DNA of 64,000 bases from Paenibacillus spiritus (lineage in GTDB: Bacteria; Bacillota; Bacilli; Paenibacillales; Paenibacillaceae). This document shows, in pieces, positions 37,183 to 45,799 of the stretch. Every line of letters begins with the position of its first letter. Positions within the stretch are counted from its first letter, which is position 1. The stretch covers positions 58,257-122,256 of the forward strand of contig NZ_VYKK01000021.1 in the NCBI RefSeq assembly GCF_008710135.1. The letters run 5' to 3'. The translations under genes and the position numbers were made by a program. The notes below the pieces were generated by a model, which saw only the letters and a program-made list of their open reading frames with translations, did not search any database and had not been told where the DNA came from.

Positions 37183-38568
37183 ATGGAACACAGAGATCAA
37201 GGGGCGGGCCTGACCGCCCCTGCCTTTACTTACAATGAAGCGGTCGAATGGATCAACGGGCTGATTCCGTTCGGCATCCGCCCGGGACTGGAGCGGATCG
37301 AACGGTTGATGGAAGCCCTCGGCCACCCGCACCGCCGGCTGAAGTTTATTCATGTGGCGGGAACGAACGGCAAGGGTTCGACCTGCGCGTTCCTGACCTC
37401 CGCGCTGCTGCGGTCGGGATATGCGGTCGGCACCTACACCTCCCCGTATATTACGAAATTCACGAACCGTTTCCAGTTCAACGGGGAAGACATTCCCGAA
37501 GAGACGCTTGCGCAGCTGGCTTCGCGGCTGCGGCCGCTGGTCGAGGAGATTGCCTTGACCGAGCTCGGCTCGCCGACGATGTTCGAGGTCTCGACGGCTC
37601 TGGCGATTCTCTACTACGCCGAAGTCTGCTATCCCGACGTCGTCGTATGGGAGACAGGCCTGGGGGGAAGGCTGGATGTTACCAACATCGTGACCCCGAT
37701 TGTCTCAATCATTACCAACGTCGGCTACGACCACACGGATGTGCTGGGCGATACCCTGACGGCCATCGCGGGCGAGAAGGCGGGCATTATTAAGCCCGGC
37801 GTCCCTGCCGTCAGCTGCGTGGACCAGCCAGAGGCCGTCGCCGTGCTCAAGGCCCGCGCGGCCGAGTGCCGTTCGACGCTCTATCTTGCCGGCGAGCAGT
37901 TCTCCTATGAGACGGAGGACTACCGGGAAGGCAGCCGGGAGCAGCAGTTCAGCTTCAACGGACCGTTCCGTTCGCTGAAGCTGGCCATCGGCCTGAAGGG
38001 CGAGCATCAGGTCGCCAACGCAGCTGGCGCGATGATGGCGCTGGAGGTGCTGCGTCAGTACTTGGCTTTCATGCTGGAGGACGAGGATGTGCTCGCGGGC
38101 TTCCGCGAGGCGTCCTGGGCCGGAAGGCTGGAAGAGATCGAGGGAACGCCGCGAGTCGTGCTCGACGGCGCCCACAATCCCGAGGGGGCGGCGAGCCTTG
38201 CGGCGAGCCTCCCGCATTTTTACCGTTACAATCGACTAAATTTGATGATGGGTATGCTGGCTAACAAGCATCATGAGTCCTACTTCAAGCATATACTTCC
38301 TATAGTGGATACGCTTATCCTGACCGAACCGGATTTCCGGAAGAAAATGGACGCCGAGCAGCTTCGGGCAATCGCGGAGAGTCTGCGGGAGAAGTATGCC
38401 AAGGAGAACTTGAACATCGTGGTGGAGCCGGACTGGCAGGCAGCGCTGGCGGACCTGCGGTCCCGGACCGGCGGGGACGATCTGGCTGTCGTCACAGGTA
38501 CGCTCTATCTGATATCCGATGTGCGCGGCGCGCTTTTGCGGCAACCCGATTCTGAAAAAGGCTGGTGA
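37183..38568 (+). CDS. folC: Folylpolyglutamate synthase / dihydrofolate synthase
   Basis: 461 residues. It adds glutamates to folates. P-loop FIHVAGTNGKGSTCAFLTS (about 57-75), the omega-loop region SPYITKFTNRFQFNGEDIP, VWETGLGGRLDVTNIVTP, and VVLDGAHNPEGAASLAASL near residue 325 are all conserved. The start ATG is preceded only by GAGAGGATAAGAGACC; translation is probably helped by coupling to valS. murC follows after 7 bases. Confidence 0.96.
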   Translation: MEHRDQGAGLTAPAFTYNEAVEWINGLIPFGIRPGLERIERLMEALGHPHRRLKFIHVAGTNGKGSTCAFLTSALLRSGYAVGTYTSPYITKFTNRFQFNGEDIPEETLAQLASRLRPLVEEIALTELGSPTMFEVSTALAILYYAEVCYPDVVVWETGLGGRLDVTNIVTPIVSIITNVGYDHTDVLGDTLTAIAGEKAGIIKPGVPAVSCVDQPEAVAVLKARAAECRSTLYLAGEQFSYETEDYREGSREQQFSFNGPFRSLKLAIGLKGEHQVANAAGAMMALEVLRQYLAFMLEDEDVLAGFREASWAGRLEEIEGTPRVVLDGAHNPEGAASLAASLPHFYRYNRLNLMMGMLANKHHESYFKHILPIVDTLILTEPDFRKKMDAEQLRAIAESLREKYAKENLNIVVEPDWQAALADLRSRTGGDDLAVVTGTLYLISDVRGALLRQPDSEKGW

Positions 38569-38575
38569 CTGACTG

Positions 38576-39964
38576 TTGAATACTACGGAACGCGTTCATT
38601 TTATAGGAATCGGCGGCTACGGGATGAGCGCCATCGCCAGAGTGATGCTGGAGATGGGCTATACGGTTACGGGATCGGACGTGGCGGCGCAGGAATTGAC
38701 GGAGAAGCTGATCCAGAAGGGCGCCAAGGTCTATATCGGCCATGAAGCCGAGCAGGTGCAGGGCGCCGATCTGGTCGTGTACTCGACCGCTCTTCCGAAG
38801 GACAATGTGGAACGGGTGGAGGCCGAACGGCTGAATATCCCGATTCTTCACCGCTCGCAGATGCTGGCGCGGCTGCTCAACGAACGCAAGGGCGTTGCGG
38901 TTGCGGGAGCGCACGGCAAGACGACAACGTCGTCCATGATCGCGCTGGTCATGGAGGAGTGCGGCGTGGATCCCACTTATATTATCGGCGGAGAGATCAT
39001 GAACGTCGGCACGAACGCCAAGGCGGGACAGGGCGAATTCGTGGTGGCGGAAGCCGACGAGAGCGACGGCTCTTTCCTTCAGTATCATCCCTGGCTGGGC
39101 ATTGTGACCAATATTGAGCCCGACCATCTGGAGAATTACGGCGGCGACTTCGAGCAGCTCAAGAAAGCCTATGTGCAGTTCCTGAACCAGCTGCGCGAGG
39201 ACGGAACAGCCGTGGTCTGCGCGGATGATCCGACGGTGGCTTCCCTGCTGCCGCAGGTGAAGGCATCGGTGGTCAGCTACGGCATTGATTCGCAGACAGC
39301 CGATTACACGGCCGAAGATATTCAGCTTGGAGACCGCCAGGTCTCCTTCACGATGAAGCACGGAGCGGAGGCGCTCGGCGAAATCCGGCTGTCCGTTCCG
39401 GGCAGACATAATGTGTACAATGCCATGGCAACGGTCATTGTCTGCCTGAAGGCAGGGATTCCGTTCGCCGACATTGCCGGGGCGATTATCCGGTTCAACG
39501 GGGCGAAACGCCGTTTCCAGGTGCTGGGGGAAGTGGACGATATTCTCGTTATCGACGACTACGCCCATCACCCGACGGAGATTCAGGCAACCATCAGCGC
39601 CGCCAAGGCAACCGGCAAACGGATCATCGCCGTCTTCCAACCGCAGCGCTATACGCGCACCTTCTTCCTGCTGGATGCGTTCAGCCGGGCCTTCGGCGAA
39701 GCGGACGAGGTCATCATTACGGATATTTACTCGCCTGCGGGCGAGAAACAGATTGAAGGCGTCAGCTCGGGCAAGCTGGTGGAACTGATTATCGCCAACA
39801 GCAATCCCGGAGCCCGGCATCTGCCTGCCAAGGAGGACGTCCTGGCCGATCTGAAAGACCGGATCGCTCCTGGCGATCTGGTGCTCACGATGGGAGCGGG
39901 CGACATCTGGAAGGTCGGCTATCAGCTGGCCGATCACCTGAAGCAGCGCGCAGGCTCCCGGTAG
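38576..39964 (+). CDS. murC: UDP-N-acetylmuramate--L-alanine ligase
   Basis: 462 residues from a TTG start, with only a weak GGTGACTGACTG upstream. Cytoplasmic ligase adding the first amino acid of the peptidoglycan stem. HFIGIGGYGMSAIARVMLEM is the UDP-binding start; GAHGKTTTSSMIAL the P-loop (about 106); YAHHPTEIQATISAAKATGK the C-terminal signature (about 325). In B. subtilis murC is not next to folC; here it takes part of the place of comC, which is absent. A strong terminator follows. Confidence 0.97.
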   Translation: MNTTERVHFIGIGGYGMSAIARVMLEMGYTVTGSDVAAQELTEKLIQKGAKVYIGHEAEQVQGADLVVYSTALPKDNVERVEAERLNIPILHRSQMLARLLNERKGVAVAGAHGKTTTSSMIALVMEECGVDPTYIIGGEIMNVGTNAKAGQGEFVVAEADESDGSFLQYHPWLGIVTNIEPDHLENYGGDFEQLKKAYVQFLNQLREDGTAVVCADDPTVASLLPQVKASVVSYGIDSQTADYTAEDIQLGDRQVSFTMKHGAEALGEIRLSVPGRHNVYNAMATVIVCLKAGIPFADIAGAIIRFNGAKRRFQVLGEVDDILVIDDYAHHPTEIQATISAAKATGKRIIAVFQPQRYTRTFFLLDAFSRAFGEADEVIITDIYSPAGEKQIEGVSSGKLVELIIANSNPGARHLPAKEDVLADLKDRIAPGDLVLTMGAGDIWKVGYQLADHLKQRAGSR

Positions 39965-40017
39965 ACGGGACGAACGAGCCGCTGCAGGCGGAACTAGACG
40001 ATAAATAGGCGTTGAGC

Positions 40018-40056
40018 AGACAGGCGCAGCTTCCCCGGAAGCTGCGCCTGTCTGTC
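40018..40056 (+). terminator. Rho-independent terminator after murC
   Basis: A perfect stem of about 17 bp (AGACAGGCGCAGCTTCC with its complement, 2-base loop) followed by GTCTTGG. Very stable hairpin, weak T tract. Confidence 0.8.
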
Positions 40057-40190
40057 TTGGCTTCAGCCTGAAGAGGCAGAAGGCAGCTGCCGAAACATTG
40101 AAATGCAAAAAAACGGAAGATTTCTTTCCCGGAATCGGTTAATATTGGACTATCGTCCTTTTGCGAACGCTTACGAACCGATGGTGATAC

Positions 40191-41369
40191 ATGATGGATT
40201 TTGAGGTCGATATTCGGACCCTTCTGCTTACGCTCGTTCTGGGCAATCTTTTTACGCTGCTGCTGATCACTTCCTACCGGCGCCGCTATCCTACCGAAGG
40301 AATCGGAACCTGGTTCGTCGTGGCCAAGTGGCTGCAATCGCTCTGCTGGTTCCTGCTGCTTCTCCGGGGACGGATTCCCGATATGCCGTTCATTCCGATC
40401 AGCAACGCCGCCATGCTCGGCGGCGGAGGACTGGAGATTGTCTCGCTGCTGTCCATCAAGGGCTGCTTCGGCCCTGCGGTCCGGCGCTATTATATTGCAC
40501 TCTCGGTCTTCAGCGTCATTCTGTACGGAGGCGTCTATATAGTGCACAATCAGGAGAATTTGCGGATTGCCGCAGCTTCCTTTGCTGCCATGCTGTTCGT
40601 GGTTTATCCGGCCGGCCGTTTCGGACTGGGCCGGGAGGGATCCCCGCTTCAGCGGGCGATCGGTCTGCTCTATGGCGGAATGGCCGTTATTTTTGCGGCT
40701 CGGAGCGTGTCGGCTCTGCAGAACGGGCCCTCGCAGACCGTATTTACGCCGGGCCATGTGTCCAATCTGTATTATCTCGGCATGTTCCTGCTGATGAATC
40801 TCGGAACAGCGGCATTTGTCCTGCTCTCCCGGGAGCAGTCGCTGGATGAACTGAAGCGGATGGCCATGTTCGATGAACTGACCGGGCTTCTGAACCGGCG
40901 CTCGTTCCTGGAGCTCGCCCAGCCTGCGCTGGACCGTGCCCGCCGAATGCGCGAGACGATCTCTTTTATTCTGATGGATATCGACCATTTCAAACAGGTC
41001 AACGATGTATATGGCCATGCGGCGGGAGACCGGGTGCTGCGCGAGTTCGCAGCCGCAGCCGGCGGGGCGCTGATGGGAGAAGGGCTGCTGGGCCGTTACG
41101 GCGGGGAGGAGTTCGCCGTTCTTCTGCCCGGCTTGGACGAAGGAAGCAGCGACGAGACGATCGGACGGCTGAATGCGGCGATCGGAGGGCTGTCAGTAGA
41201 GGGGGTACCGCTTCGCTATTCGGTCAGCATCGGTGTCATCACTCTGATTCCGGGCAGCGCGGCTACCCTTGATTATCTGTACCGGCTGAGCGATACGGCG
41301 TTGTATCAGGCCAAACGAGAAGGCCGCAACCGCGTGGTCCGCGTCGAACCCGGATGCGGCGGCAGTTAG
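40191..41369 (+). CDS. Membrane-anchored GGDEF protein (putative diguanylate cyclase)
   Basis: 392 residues. Residues 1-215 hold six to seven hydrophobic segments with short links, a membrane sensor of unnamed type. Residues about 220-385 are a full GGDEF domain: MFDELTGLLNRRSFLELAQP, ILMDIDHFKQVNDVYGHAAG and the active-site loop RYGGEEFAVLLPG (GGEEF). The five-residue-upstream position lacks RxxD, so the c-di-GMP inhibitory site is missing. It should make c-di-GMP in response to an unknown signal. Own transcription unit between two terminators. The start codon region (ATGATGG) has a weak ribosome site, so an ATG one codon on is equally possible. Confidence 0.9.
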   Translation: MMDFEVDIRTLLLTLVLGNLFTLLLITSYRRRYPTEGIGTWFVVAKWLQSLCWFLLLLRGRIPDMPFIPISNAAMLGGGGLEIVSLLSIKGCFGPAVRRYYIALSVFSVILYGGVYIVHNQENLRIAAASFAAMLFVVYPAGRFGLGREGSPLQRAIGLLYGGMAVIFAARSVSALQNGPSQTVFTPGHVSNLYYLGMFLLMNLGTAAFVLLSREQSLDELKRMAMFDELTGLLNRRSFLELAQPALDRARRMRETISFILMDIDHFKQVNDVYGHAAGDRVLREFAAAAGGALMGEGLLGRYGGEEFAVLLPGLDEGSSDETIGRLNAAIGGLSVEGVPLRYSVSIGVITLIPGSAATLDYLYRLSDTALYQAKREGRNRVVRVEPGCGGS

Positions 41370-41406
41370 CCGCTTCCCCCCTGTCTGGGGCGGAAGCGGC
41401 CTTTTT
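41369..41406 (+). terminator. Rho-independent terminator after the GGDEF gene
   Basis: GCCGCTTCC pairs with GGAAGCGGC, inner CCC/GGG pairs, then CTTTTT. Confidence 0.9.
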
Positions 41407-41496
41407 GGGGAGGAAGGCGTGCCGGGCCTGTCATATTTCTCTATCGTCTATCATATCATCTCTTAACGAACGAAATCATTATGGGAGGGGATCAGG

Positions 41497-42900
41497 ATGA
41501 GCAGCGGAAGGATGACATTCCGGTTCGATGAAGGAAGGGACAAGCCGGGGAACGAACCCGTTCGCGCGGACAGGCCGGTGCCGGTAGAGGGGCCGATGCA
41601 GACGGACAAGCCGATGCAGACGGACAAGCCGATGCAGAAGGACGAGCCGGACAGATGGGGCAGAGCGGCGGCTCCGGCTGCGGCGCAAGCGGGCAGCTTC
41701 AGCGAAGCGGGAGACCGGAAGCCGGCACGCTGGGCCCGCCCTCCGGAGAGAACGGAGCTTGAGGAAGAGGGGGAATCCCGCTCCAGGACGGCCGCAGCCC
41801 AGCCGGTTCTGGCCTCCTTGCGCCGCCGGATGCCGGGCAGAGAGACGGAACGGCCGCAGGTGCCGCCCCGGCCCTGGTGGGAGCCGGAACCCCGGGAGCC
41901 GCGGGAGCTTCTGCCCGTGCAGGACCGCTGGCCGGAAGAAGAGGAAGAGCGTCCGGCGGGAAGCTATGCCGATTTTGATTACGGGTCTCCTCTCGCGGGA
42001 GCCGAAGATTCCCCTTATTCCGACTCACCTTACTCGCTTGCGGATGCCGAAGACCCGGGAAGCGGGAGCGGCTACCGTTCCCGCCCTCCCGCTTCCTGGT
42101 GGCGGTTCCCGCTGCTTGTCGCCGGAGCGATCGGCATTGGGCTGGTGCTGGGCTATGCGGCGCTGTCGCTGCTCGGCGGCGCGGATGCCGGCGGAGCGGA
42201 AGGCGCCGGCAACGCGGCCAAGCCCGGAGCGGTGGGGGTAACCCCGGCCGCAGCGGCCGATCCGATACCGGCCCAGCGGTACTATCTGCTCCAGTACGGC
42301 GTGTTCAGCTCGCCGTCGGGAGCGGAGCAGGCCCGCGGGGAGCTGGCGGCCGCCGGGCTGGCCGCCGCCGTCGACTCCTCAGACGGCAATCGGGTGTACG
42401 CGGGGCTGTCCCCGGACCGCGAGCAAGCCAAGCGTCTGGGGCTTGCCCTGAAAGACCGGGGCATCGAGCTGTATGTGCGGGAAGTGGCGCTGCCTTCGTC
42501 GGGACAGCCCGCTGCCGACGCGGATTCGTCCGCTCTCAGCGGATACTTCGCCGCTTCCGGCGATCTGCTCGCCCGGCTGAGCGCCTTGTCGGCTTCTCTG
42601 CTGAGCGGCGGAACGGCCGACCAGTCCGGCATCTCCGATCTGCATCTTCGCTGGTCGGAGGCGGCCAAGGCCTTGGAGGCCGGCTTGCCGGAGTCTGCCC
42701 GGACAGAGACAGCGGTGATCGGAGGCGCCGTTGCCCGGGCCGTGGCGGCGCTGAGCGAGTATGACAAGAGCGGAGCGGACGGGCTGCTGTGGGAGGTCCA
42801 GAACTCCATGCTGACGATGATGACCGGGGAGAAACGGCTGCTGGAGCTCCTCTCGGCGTCTTCGCCGGATACGGGTTCGGCTTCTGTCTCCGGCCTGTAG
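41497..42900 (+). CDS. spoIIB: SPOR-domain membrane protein, SpoIIB-like
   Basis: 467 residues, ATG behind GGGAGGGGATCAGG. A long charged cytoplasmic part (1-195) contains a threefold 18-base repeat (41597-41650) giving MQTDKPMQTDKPMQKDEP. One membrane helix (about 202-226) is followed by a SPOR domain (YYLLQYGVFSSPSGAEQARG to about residue 335) and a helical tail. SPOR domains bind denuded septal peptidoglycan. In B. subtilis spoIIB, encoding a SPOR-type protein of engulfment, lies between folC/comC and maf, and this gene holds that place. Sequence outside the SPOR domain is not conserved, so the name rests on layout and position. Confidence 0.72.
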   Translation: MSSGRMTFRFDEGRDKPGNEPVRADRPVPVEGPMQTDKPMQTDKPMQKDEPDRWGRAAAPAAAQAGSFSEAGDRKPARWARPPERTELEEEGESRSRTAAAQPVLASLRRRMPGRETERPQVPPRPWWEPEPREPRELLPVQDRWPEEEEERPAGSYADFDYGSPLAGAEDSPYSDSPYSLADAEDPGSGSGYRSRPPASWWRFPLLVAGAIGIGLVLGYAALSLLGGADAGGAEGAGNAAKPGAVGVTPAAAADPIPAQRYYLLQYGVFSSPSGAEQARGELAAAGLAAAVDSSDGNRVYAGLSPDREQAKRLGLALKDRGIELYVREVALPSSGQPAADADSSALSGYFAASGDLLARLSALSASLLSGGTADQSGISDLHLRWSEAAKALEAGLPESARTETAVIGGAVARAVAALSEYDKSGADGLLWEVQNSMLTMMTGEKRLLELLSASSPDTGSASVSGL

Positions 42901-43036
42901 AGATAGACGATTCGGGCTTGTCGGCCATGCTCCCACCGGCTGCGCTTTACCTCGCGCAGCGCTGATTGGACATTGTGCCGGCAAGCCCTTTCCCTTTATA
43001 ATGAGGGGGTGTCATTTCAGGGCGGGGGATATTGAA

Positions 43037-43282
43037 ATGAAAAAGAAAAATGCGGGTACGCTGATCCTGTTCATCATTCTGGGCTGGTTGGCCGGAGCCT
43101 GGGCGTCCCGGCTGCTGGAACCGGTTCAGGGGCTGGAATTCCTGACGCGTTCGAAGATGCTGGAGTGGAATCCGAGGGCCGATCTCGATATTATCGCCTA
43201 CGATATCGCCATCCGCTTCAAGCTTGGTCTGCTCAGTCTGGCGGGCATTATCGCAGCCGTCTGGCTGTACCGGAGAAAATAA
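43037..43282 (+). CDS. DUF4321 family small membrane protein
   Basis: 81 residues from the ATG at 43037. Two membrane helices (LILFIILGWLAGAWASRLL and LGLLSLAGIIAAVWLYRR) enclose a short outside loop, the DUF4321 plan. It stands just before maf, a position known for this family in Paenibacillus-type genomes. Function unknown; possibly related to cell envelope or division given the neighbours. Confidence 0.8.
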   Translation: MKKKNAGTLILFIILGWLAGAWASRLLEPVQGLEFLTRSKMLEWNPRADLDIIAYDIAIRFKLGLLSLAGIIAAVWLYRRK

Positions 43283-43296
43283 GGAGGGATGGCCGG

Positions 43297-43905
43297 ATGT
43301 TAAACGGCGTACAGCGGCCGGAACGAATGCTGCTGCTTGCTTCGGGCTCGCCCCGGAGACGGGAACTGCTGGCGCTGCTGAATTTGCCCTTTGAGGTGAT
43401 TCCAAGCGATGCCGACGAGACCACGCCGGAGGGCTGGTCTCCGGAAGAGATCGTCACGGCGCTCGCCGTCCGCAAGGCGGAGGCAGTGGCCGCCGGCTCT
43501 GCCGGAAGAGAGGCCGTTGTAATCGGCAGCGATACCATCGTCGTTCTGGACGGGAAGGTGCTCGGCAAGCCTGCGGACGAGACCGAGGCGGCAGCCATGC
43601 TAAGCCGCCTGTCGGGCCGCACGCACGAAGTGTTCACGGGCGTCGCCTGCCTCGGCCTGCCGGACGGCAAGGTCCGCACCGGCTTCACCCGTGCCCGGGT
43701 GAGCATGCGGAACATCGACGGGCGGGAGATCGCCGCCTATGTCGCAACCGGCGAACCGATGGACAAGGCCGGCGCCTACGCGGTCCAGGGACTCGCGGCC
43801 GTGTTCATCGAGCGTATCGAGGGCGATTATCACGGCATCGTCGGGCTGCCGATTTATCTGCTGCACGGACTGCTGCAGGAATTCGGAATCAGCGCGCTGG
43901 CTTGA
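43297..43905 (+). CDS. maf: Maf nucleotide pyrophosphatase
   Basis: 202 residues from the ATG at 43297 behind AAGGAGGG. Maf proteins hydrolyse non-canonical or dTTP/UTP nucleotides and slow septation when overproduced in B. subtilis. LLLASGSPRRRELLALLNLP (start), VIGSDTIVVLDGKVLGKP, and GRTHEVFTGVACL are the signature blocks. Position between spoIIB and radC matches B. subtilis. Confidence 0.96.
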   Translation: MLNGVQRPERMLLLASGSPRRRELLALLNLPFEVIPSDADETTPEGWSPEEIVTALAVRKAEAVAAGSAGREAVVIGSDTIVVLDGKVLGKPADETEAAAMLSRLSGRTHEVFTGVACLGLPDGKVRTGFTRARVSMRNIDGREIAAYVATGEPMDKAGAYAVQGLAAVFIERIEGDYHGIVGLPIYLLHGLLQEFGISALA

Positions 43906-43928
43906 AGCGGCTCCTCGCTGCAAATATG

Positions 43929-43970
43929 GACGGCTGTCTCCCCGCAAGGGGATGACAGCCGTCTTATTTT
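43929..43970 (+). terminator. Rho-independent terminator after maf
   Basis: GACGGCTGTC pairs with GACAGCCGTC, inner TCCCC/GGGGA pairs, then TTATTTTT. It begins the 347-base maf-radC gap. Confidence 0.9.
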
Positions 43971-44019
43971 TGGCCTATTCCGTACAGGGAGGATCCGACT
44001 CGATTGTGGGGGGCGGTCA

Positions 44020-44123
44020 TGGTATAATGGGCAGGGATTATCCGAATACGCGTGAAGCCTGTCAGGATATGGCGGAATTTACCGGCCCCCTCAGGTTGAC
44101 AAGGCGTTTCAAGCTGGTATTGT
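44020..44123 (+). promoter_or_regulatory. Two candidate promoters of radC
   Basis: First, TATAAT at 44023-44028 with upstream TG (extended -10). Second, TTGACA at 44096 and TATTGT at 44118-44123, 16 bases apart. The remaining bases to 44252 hold no convincing gene. Confidence 0.55.
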
Positions 44124-44252
44124 TTAAAAGGGAAACCAGGAAAGCAGTCTCTCGTTTTCGTACAGAGTGGAGACATGCCGTCCCCGACAGTGCGGTGGTC
44201 CATCGCATGTGCTGTACGCCGGGCGGCTTTTCATTGAAGGGAAGATACCGGG

Positions 44253-44942
44253 ATGGAAACGACAACGATTATGCTGCGGGACCTCCCCCATGAAGAACGA
44301 CCGAGAGAGCGCATGATGCAATATGGGGCGGAAGCACTCAGCCAGGCGGAACTGCTGGCCATTCTGCTGCGCACAGGGACACGCCGGGAATCGGCGATCG
44401 CGGTGGCGCAGCGCATTTTGGGACAGGCCGGAGGCCTGCGGAAGCTGGCGGATCTCGGAGTCGAGGAATTGACCGGGATCAAGGGAATCGGCCCGGCCAA
44501 GGCGGTGCAGTTGAAGGCAGCCATCGAGCTGGGACGGCGCATGGCGGGTTCGCGTCTGGGCGAGCCGGTGACGATCCGCAGCCCGCAAGACGCGGCTGAT
44601 CTGCTCAGCGAACAGCTCCGCTATCTTCAGAAGGAACATTTTGTATGCCTGTTTCTGAATACGAAGAATCACGTCATTGCGCAGGAGACGCTGTCCATGG
44701 GCAGCCTGAACGCATCGATCGTGCATCCGCGCGAGGTCTATCGGGCGGCTATCAAATACAGCAGCGCTTCCATTGTATGCGCGCACAATCATCCGAGCGG
44801 CGATCCCGCTCCGAGTCCGGAGGACATCGCGCTGACGCGGCGGCTGTTCCAGGCGGGAGAGATCGTCGGCATTGATCTGCTTGACCATCTGATTATCGGG
44901 GACGGCAGCTTTGTGAGTCTGAAAGAAAAGGGAATTATCTAG
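44253..44942 (+). CDS. radC: RadC family JAB1/MPN-domain protein
   Basis: 229 residues; start ATG behind AGGGAAGATACCGGG. N-terminal helix-hairpin-helix (LADLGVEELTGIKGIGPAKA, about 69-88), C-terminal JAB domain with the metal motif CAHNHPSGDPAPSPEDIALT (about 173-192), HxH then D. Despite the name, a repair role is not proven for the family. In B. subtilis mreB follows at once; here a 1.65-kb AT-rich insert separates them. Confidence 0.95.
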   Translation: METTTIMLRDLPHEERPRERMMQYGAEALSQAELLAILLRTGTRRESAIAVAQRILGQAGGLRKLADLGVEELTGIKGIGPAKAVQLKAAIELGRRMAGSRLGEPVTIRSPQDAADLLSEQLRYLQKEHFVCLFLNTKNHVIAQETLSMGSLNASIVHPREVYRAAIKYSSASIVCAHNHPSGDPAPSPEDIALTRRLFQAGEIVGIDLLDHLIIGDGSFVSLKEKGII

Positions 44943-45053
44943 CATTTCTTAAAGTCTTTTTATACTGATATTTATTCAGTCTTCTAACTTGCAGAATACT
45001 TATAGAGCTTTGTTAAGGTAATTGCCTTTTTGAAAATCAGTTCTATCATAGAG

Positions 45054-45086
45054 AAAACAGCCACCTTTAAATTTAGATGGCTGTCT
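45054..45086 (-). terminator. Terminator of the small secreted-protein gene
   Basis: On the minus strand ACAGCCA and TGGCTGT pair around an AT-rich loop, followed by TTTTCTC. It lies 38 bases past the stop. Confidence 0.7.
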
Positions 45087-45123
45087 ATCTTAAAGTCTTT
45101 TGAATGTAAGTAGAAATGTGGGA

Positions 45124-45591
45124 TTAATCATATGCTCTTATATAACCCGTGGCAGTCCCAGAGTTATTAAAGATATGGAGTCTATATTTTCTTCCAGTAC
45201 TCATATAAAAATTTGTTGTTGAAATTCCACTATCTAAATCTAAATAAACAAAATCCGAATCATTAAAGTCAGGGGTATGCCAAACGCCATTATAAAACAC
45301 CTCAACAGTTGCGAATGTCGAAGGGTCTTTTGTTGTTGATTGTAAGGTAACTCGTCCATATATTCCTTGGCCGTCAACAGCCCCGGTGTATCCTTGTGAA
45401 TAAGGAGCAACGCTTACGTATGATTCTGAAACTGCAGCTGTACTAAAAGTTGTTGAAGCATTAGAAGCATTATCAGTTATGGGAGTGGTTTCTGTGCTTG
45501 TAGAGATGGAACCGTCCGCTGCTAAAACAGTGGTCGAAGCAATCAAAGAAAGTGATAGGCCTAAGCATAAAGTCAAAGCAGATTTTCGCAT
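45124..45591 (-). CDS. Small secreted protein of unknown function
   Basis: 155 residues, minus strand, start ATG with AAGGAGGT upstream. Clear signal peptide (MRKSALTLCLGLSLSLIAST, cleavage near LAA). The mature part starts with a Ser/Thr-rich linker (about 25-55) and ends in a beta-rich domain (YGRVTLQSTTKDPSTFATVE, VFYNGVWHTPDFND, YRLHIFNNSGTATGYIRAYD). No family recognised; the outline resembles small beta-sandwich exoproteins. Base composition is much more AT-rich than the flanking genes, so recent transfer is likely. It has complete promoter and terminator signals, so it should be expressed. Confidence 0.7.
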   Translation of the reverse strand: MRKSALTLCLGLSLSLIASTTVLAADGSISTSTETTPITDNASNASTTFSTAAVSESYVSVAPYSQGYTGAVDGQGIYGRVTLQSTTKDPSTFATVEVFYNGVWHTPDFNDSDFVYLDLDSGISTTNFYMSTGRKYRLHIFNNSGTATGYIRAYD

Positions 45592-45621
45592 AAAAGATTA
45601 CCTCCTTTTTTTGGTAAACAT

Positions 45622-45650
45622 AATATAGCATTTCTTTAAATTTATGTAAA
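45622..45650 (-). promoter_or_regulatory. Promoter of the small secreted-protein gene
   Basis: On the minus strand TTTACA and TATATT are 17 bases apart, with TG before the -10 element. About 30 bases remain to the start. Confidence 0.7.
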
Positions 45651-45799
45651 GTATAGATTCATTTCACTAAAACGTGTAATATTTAATTTTCATGGTATTT
45701 ATGACTTGGTTTGTAATGTAATTTTTTTTCACGTATAATATTCTCAAGTTACCCAAATTGTTTATGCTTATTTAAACTCAAGTAAAGCACGTGTAAGCA

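Noticed and set aside
43739..44293. Small protein in the maf-radC gap
   Set aside because: The frame crosses the maf terminator and two promoter candidates, has no ribosome site, and its sequence has no coding character.
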